NCBI GenBank assembly: GCA_033065855.1
Contig: JAVXUO010002811.1
Coordinates: 179,025-243,024 of the forward strand
Direction: 5' to 3'
From: Escallonia rubra
Taxonomy: Eukaryota; Streptophyta; Magnoliopsida; Escalloniales; Escalloniaceae
Length of the DNA: 64,000 nt
Shown: positions 59,972 through 64,000 of the stretch, piece after piece
Numbering within the stretch: position 1 is the stretch's first letter
Layout of the letters: every line of letters begins with the position of its first letter
Program-made: the position numbers and the translations under genes
The notes under the pieces: generated by a model
Database searches by the model: none
The model's input: only the letters and a program-made list of their open reading frames with translations
Told to the model about the DNA's origin: nothing

Positions 59972-62255
59972 GTCCACGCGCCGGCACACACACACACACA
60001 CTCTTTTTGAGGTTTCAAGGGACTAAAAGTTTTTGGTGTACATCAGAATCTCTCTCGATTGAAGTTAAACTGTCGTCTGAACCTTTATATTGATGTTTGT
60101 TTTGCAGGTGGAAATTAAGAGGGACGAGAAGAATGGCGAAGTACGCATATTTTGTGATGCTGGAAGGATATTGCGCCCACTTTTGGTCCTTGAGAATCTA
60201 AATAAAGTTAAAGCTTTGAAGGGGGGAGACTACTCCTTTCAGTCTCTTTTAGATAATGGAGTAATTGAGCTTATTGGATCCGAAGAGGAAGAAGATTGTC
60301 GAACTGCTTGGGGAATTAAGTACCTCTTAATGGAAAATGAAGGGAACCCGCCGATAAAGTACACACATTGTGAACTTGATATGTCGTTTTTATTAGGTTT
60401 AAGCTGTGGAATCATCCCTTTTGCAAATCATGATCATGCCAGAAGGGTCCTCTACCAGTCTGAGAAGCATTCTCAACAGGCTATAGGCTTTTCAACTACA
60501 AACCCAAATATTAGAGTGGACACTCTTACTCACCAGTTATATTATCCCCAGAGGCCGCTTTTCCGGACAATGCTGTCTGAGTGTCTTGGAAAACCTGGAT
60601 ATCCTCGTGCTCGAAATGGAATGCTGCCGAGGCCCGAGTACTATAATGGCCAGTGTGCTATTGTGGCAGTCAACGTTCACCTTGGCTACAACCAAGAGGA
60701 TTCCTTGGTGATGAATCGTAGTTCACTAGAGCGGGGTATGTTTCGATCGGAGCACATTAGAAGCTATAAGGCTGATGTTGAAAACAAGGAAGCGTTGGGG
60801 AAGAAGGCAAAGTTCGAGGACGCTGTGAATTTCGGAAAGATCCAAAGTAAAATTGGACGTGTTGACAGCCTGGATGATGATGGTTTTCCATTCATTGGTG
60901 CAAACCTACAGACTGGTGATATTGTTATTGGAAAATACGCAGAATCAGGGGTAGATCAGAGTATAAAATTGAAGCACACTGAAAGAGGCATGGTTCAGAA
61001 AGTTGTACTTTCTGCAAATGATGATGGAAAAAACTTTGCTGTTGTATCTCTGAGACAGGTAATTTTGCCCAGATTACTAAACTTTTCATCCTTCACGCAC
61101 TTCTAAGAACAAATAGATGTAGAATCATGTACTCCCTAAATATGTAAATTGTGTGTTTCGGATGTGAGATGAAGGAAAATCAAGAATGCAGCTGAATGTA
61201 GGTATTTCATTCTAGATGTAGATGAGGATGGATGATAGATGTGATGAAATATATAGGTCTTGCCTAATTTTACCAAATCTTTTTGTATTATTGTTTAATA
61301 TGCCTTCTATCGGTTACTCCTGGTTTAGGTTCGTTCTCCATGTCTTGGGGACAAGTTTTCAAGCATGCACGGCCAGAAAGGTGTTCTGGGTTTTTTGGAG
61401 TCCCAGGAGAACTTCCCTTTTACAGCACAAGGAATAGTTCCAGATATTGTTATAAACCCCCATGCTTTTCCTTCACGGCAAACCCCTGGTCAACTGCTAG
61501 AGGCTGCACTGGGTAAGGGGATTGCTCTTGGAGGTGCACAAAAATATGCGACACCTTTTTCCACTCTATCTGTTGATGCCATAACAGACCAGCTTCACAG
61601 GTGACAATGCTATTCTAAGATCATTTTGTTACCACCATTGCTGTGTATACAATGATTCATAGCTTCTTAGAGTATGGTGATCTTGTTGGTCCATCGCGGG
61701 TTTTGTTTATTATTGTTCAGACTGATTCGGACTCTTATGCATATGATTGGCAGGTCTGGATTTTCCAGATGGGGAAATGAGAGAGTTTATAATGGTCGAA
61801 CAGGCGAAATGATCCGTTCACTCGTCTTCATGGGCCCAACTTGCTACCAGCGCCTGATTCATATGGCCGAAGACAAGGTGAAGTTTCGCAACACTGGGCC
61901 TGTCCATCCTCTCACCCGTCAGCCTGTGGCAGACCGGAAGAGATTTGGTGGGATCAAATTCGGAGAGATGGAGCGGGATTGCCTAATAGCACATGGTGCT
62001 GCAGCCAATCTGCACGAACGTCTCTTTACACTCAGCGATTCGTCCCAGATGCACATATGTCGCAGGTGCAAACACACTGCAAATGTTATCCAACGCTCGG
62101 TGCCGGGAGGGCGTAAGGTTCGGGGTCCCTACTGCCGTTTCTGCGAGTCCGTCGAACACATTGTTAGGGTTAATGTGCCTTATGGAGCCAAATTACTTTG
62201 CCAGGAGCTATTTAGCATGGGCATATCTCTGAAGTTTGAGACGGAGCTTTGTTGA
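50285..62255 (+). CDS. NRPD2: Second-largest subunit of RNA polymerases IV and V
   Basis: Coding exons: 50285-50752, 51622-51834, 54537-55420, 56687-56978, 60108-61058, 61329-61600 and 61754-62255. All junctions are GT-AG and in phase, giving 1193 residues; Arabidopsis NRPD2 is about 1170. The subunit is shared by Pol IV and Pol V, nuclear enzymes that make siRNA precursors and scaffold RNAs for RNA-directed DNA methylation. Visible family blocks: LGEGFL..FCKK-like start, HARLQNMTYSSRMKI, KGDCDFDHGGYFIVKGAEK, FIAQEQICLKRLW, FFALGVSSDREV, ARFLGYMVKCLL, HYLDASIITNGLSRAFSTGG, CFISTPDGENCGLVKN, GDWVG, FANHDHARRVLYQSEKHSQQ, GYNQEDSLVMN (NQEDS at about 814-818), KLKHTERG, and HPLTRQPVADRKRFGG. The C-terminal zinc site uses Cys 1129, 1132, 1154 and 1157. 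ISHQINSYN and the missing Pol II-specific segments favour NRPD2/NRPE2 over NRPB2. No lesion is visible. Introns 3 (51835-54536) and 5 (56979-60107) are long. Confidence 0.97.
51835..54536 (+). other. NRPD2 long intron (2.7 kb)
   Basis: Begins gtgaca and ends ctgcag. AT-rich, with no gene and no clear transposon recognised. Confidence 0.85.
56237..56330. repeat. CT/CCCT-rich microsatellite in an NRPD2 intron
   Basis: Runs of ctctctctctc, cctccctccctc and ctctccctctcc within the intron between 55421 and 56686. Confidence 0.9.
56979..60107 (+). other. NRPD2 longest intron (3.1 kb)
   Basis: Begins gttctc and ends ttgcag. No gene is recognised in it. It contains the duplicated segment and CT/CA microsatellite at 59889-60057. 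Confidence 0.85.
59889..60057. repeat. Direct repeat flanking a (CT)n(CA)n microsatellite
   Basis: AAGTTTTTGGTGTACATCAG with its surroundings (about 40 bp) occurs at about 59889-59930 and again at about 60017-60057. Between the copies are (CT)n, (CA)n, a short CG-containing segment and a second CACA run. The second copy ends about 50 bp before the exon starting at 60108. Confidence 0.9.
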
Positions 62256-62350
62256 GCCCCTCATAACACTGTGTCGACTTTTGGGGACTCTTGCTTGTTT
62301 ATATGTATGGACAGGGTTTGTTTAGTTTGATGGGGTAGAACCTCGCATGG
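62256..62350 (+). other. NRPD2 3' flank, cut short by the LINE
   Basis: Only 95 bp of apparent host sequence separate the NRPD2 stop codon from the LINE poly(A). No clear AATAAA signal lies in it. Confidence 0.6.
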
Positions 62351-64000
62351 TTTTTTTTTTTTTTGGGTAATAAGAGAATTGCATTGATAAAAGAAAATGA
62401 TAAAGTTTGGCAAGATAATAACGGCCTTATGGCCTTACAACTTATAAAGTGTATGGTAGATGCATAAAAGAGTTACCGTCATTAATAACAAAAGAACAAC
62501 AATACTATATCCCACCGTAGATTCCATCATATATCAAAAAACCTTAGCTGCGTAAAATGTCAAGCACCCAATCTTGGTTGATCTAAAGATTTTACTTTCT
62601 TCAGGAGAGGTGAGGCTGTCCTGTCAATATTGTAATGATGGAATTGGGTCATTATATGACAAAAGTCATGGATAATACGTATTACTGTATTAAATATATC
62701 TTCAGATCCCGACATCTGCTGCAAGAGAAAGGTAGATGTAGTCAGTATATGAATATGAAAGAATTTTTGTTTTAAAGCTTTGTAGAAGTAAGTAGCAGGC
62801 AATGAGATAAAACAGTATAGATATCTCAAGAGTCTGTGGAAAAGGCTGCAGATACACAACATATGTTATTGGTATAGCACGTTAAGCCGATCCTTGCCTG
62901 CAAACATTGAGAGACAAAGCATGCATGTATGACCACGATAGTCTGAATTGGGTCCTTGCAGGGACAAGGTGATTGGCTTATATGAATAGAGGTTGGCCCC
63001 GGAGGTGAAAAAGAAGTTATGGCCAAATTATCCGCCGAGTAGTTAGGCTGTGGTAAATTTTTGGGTGAGTTCGGTAGTTTATGAGAGTATTGAGATGTAG
63101 TGTTAGTAAGGTGGAGGATTTAGCATATTACCGCCATGGGAGATAGAGGAATTTGCCTAAAAACAAAATTGTTTCGATGGTTCCAAATAGACCAAATTGT
63201 AGCAAAAAAGTATGGGACGGTGCGCCAATCGCGTGGGGACGAAGATATAGGTGCGATCCAAGCAATTAGTCATTCTTTGAAAGTGCTCTCAACATCGTCT
63301 ACCCGAACGCCAAGTGGTATTCCAAACCAAATCGGTTTGACCATTGGTCATGAGAGGTACGTATGGTGCGTGTCTTCAGGAAGAAGGTTACAAAGAGGAC
63401 ACAGATTATGAGGAATGATACGACGCTTATAGAGGTTTGAAGATAGAGGAAATCGGTCTCATAAAATTTGCCAGGTCAGAAAGTGAAATTTAAGTGGCAT
63501 GTTGAGCATCCAAAGTTTCCTCCAAATGTCATTGGCGTATAGAAACGACCGAGAAGGAGTATTTGTGAGAAGATTGAGGCTGCAGGCATGACGGTTACAT
63601 AACATTTTGTAAGCCGATGCAACGGTAAAATTTCCATCCTGGGTAAGCCCCCCCAAACTTGTTGATCATCAAAGTCATGTTTCGCAACATGAATAGCCTT
63701 AATTCTTTGGCCAACTTCAAGCGAAAACATGATGTCAATCTTTCGACGATCCTAAGCGCCATTGTGAATAAGGTCACTAACAAGTCGACAATACTGATCA
63801 CTTGCCATAGGATTGATAGCAGTGACCCTAGGCCAGGAAGGCACCCAACTGTTAGTCCATATATTAATCTTACTGCCATTCCCCACTTGCTAGGGTAGCC
63901 CCTCAGTGAGAGTCTTTCGTCCAAGTAGAATGCCATGCCAGGCTCATGAGAAATTAACCATAGCAGGTGAGGTGAGGAAATCTTTTCTCCAAGCTTTTTG
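62351..64000 (-). mobile_element. LINE (non-LTR retrotransposon), 3' part, runs off the window
   Basis: The minus-strand 3' end is a poly(A), seen as T14 at 62351-62364, preceded on the minus strand by LINE-like TTACCC. Upstream is the end of LINE ORF2: near 63830-63900 GNGSKINIW and SWVPSWP, then at 63460-63660 the zf-RVT domain (DGNFTVASAYKML, IWRKLWMLNMPLKFHFLTWQ). A TAG in the frame near 63765, where Trp is expected, and frame changes mark it as dead. The 5' end and target duplication are outside the window. Confidence 0.88.

Noticed and set aside
50285..62255. Pol II second subunit (NRPB2) instead of NRPD2
   Set aside because: Early blocks and C-terminus follow NRPD2/NRPE2 as I recall them, and the length and zinc site spacing fit; some active-site blocks are shared by all, so this rests on overall pattern.

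Overview
This window is from a plant nuclear genome, most likely a eudicot. It has spliced plant genes with GT-AG introns, Ty1/copia and Ty3/gypsy retrotransposons, a hAT element, Mutator-like elements (MULEs), LINE fragments and an endogenous plant pararetrovirus. I cannot name the species. Two host genes lie at the edges, both on the + strand, with about 45 kb of nested transposable elements between them.

Left edge (1-3241): the last four coding exons of a chorismate mutase, closest to the cytosolic CM2 type from memory of the family. A degenerate Ty1/copia element (3242-15831, minus strand) sits 25 bp after its stop codon and therefore splits the 3' UTR or downstream flank. That element was hit twice later. 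A 3.9-kb hAT transposon (6745-10633) has a perfect 8-bp target duplication. A 2.4-kb solo LTR (11618-14046) has a perfect 5-bp target duplication.

15.8-30 kb: a second, smaller Ty1/copia (16625-21523) inserted in an older inverted-repeat element. After it come a LINE ORF1 relic, a Ty3/gypsy gag with LTR-like DNA carrying a tandem repeat of about 169 bp, and a further gypsy LTR relic with a tRNA-iMet primer site.

30-45 kb: a cluster built in (TA)n tracts. It holds a MULE-like element, a MULE with a broken FAR1-type reading frame on one strand and a plant-mobile-domain relic on the other, and a rearranged pararetrovirus. A Pack-MULE carrying a trihelix gene fragment has inserted in the viral movement gene. 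A MULE with TIRs of about 112 bp and several small related elements follow. The small elements share recurring palindromes (CCGCTACATTATGTAGCGG and GCTAGCGCTAGC).

45-49.2 kb: gypsy LTR relic and MITE-like DNA. 49.3-62.3 kb: a complete, apparently intact gene for the second-largest subunit of RNA polymerases IV and V (NRPD2/NRPE2), with seven coding exons encoding 1193 aa after a non-coding first exon. 62.35-64 kb: the 3' end of a minus-strand LINE, starting 95 bp after the NRPD2 stop codon.

The two host genes are not functionally linked as far as I can tell: one makes prephenate for aromatic amino acids, the other serves RNA-directed DNA methylation. A gene needed to silence transposons is here itself tightly bordered by them.
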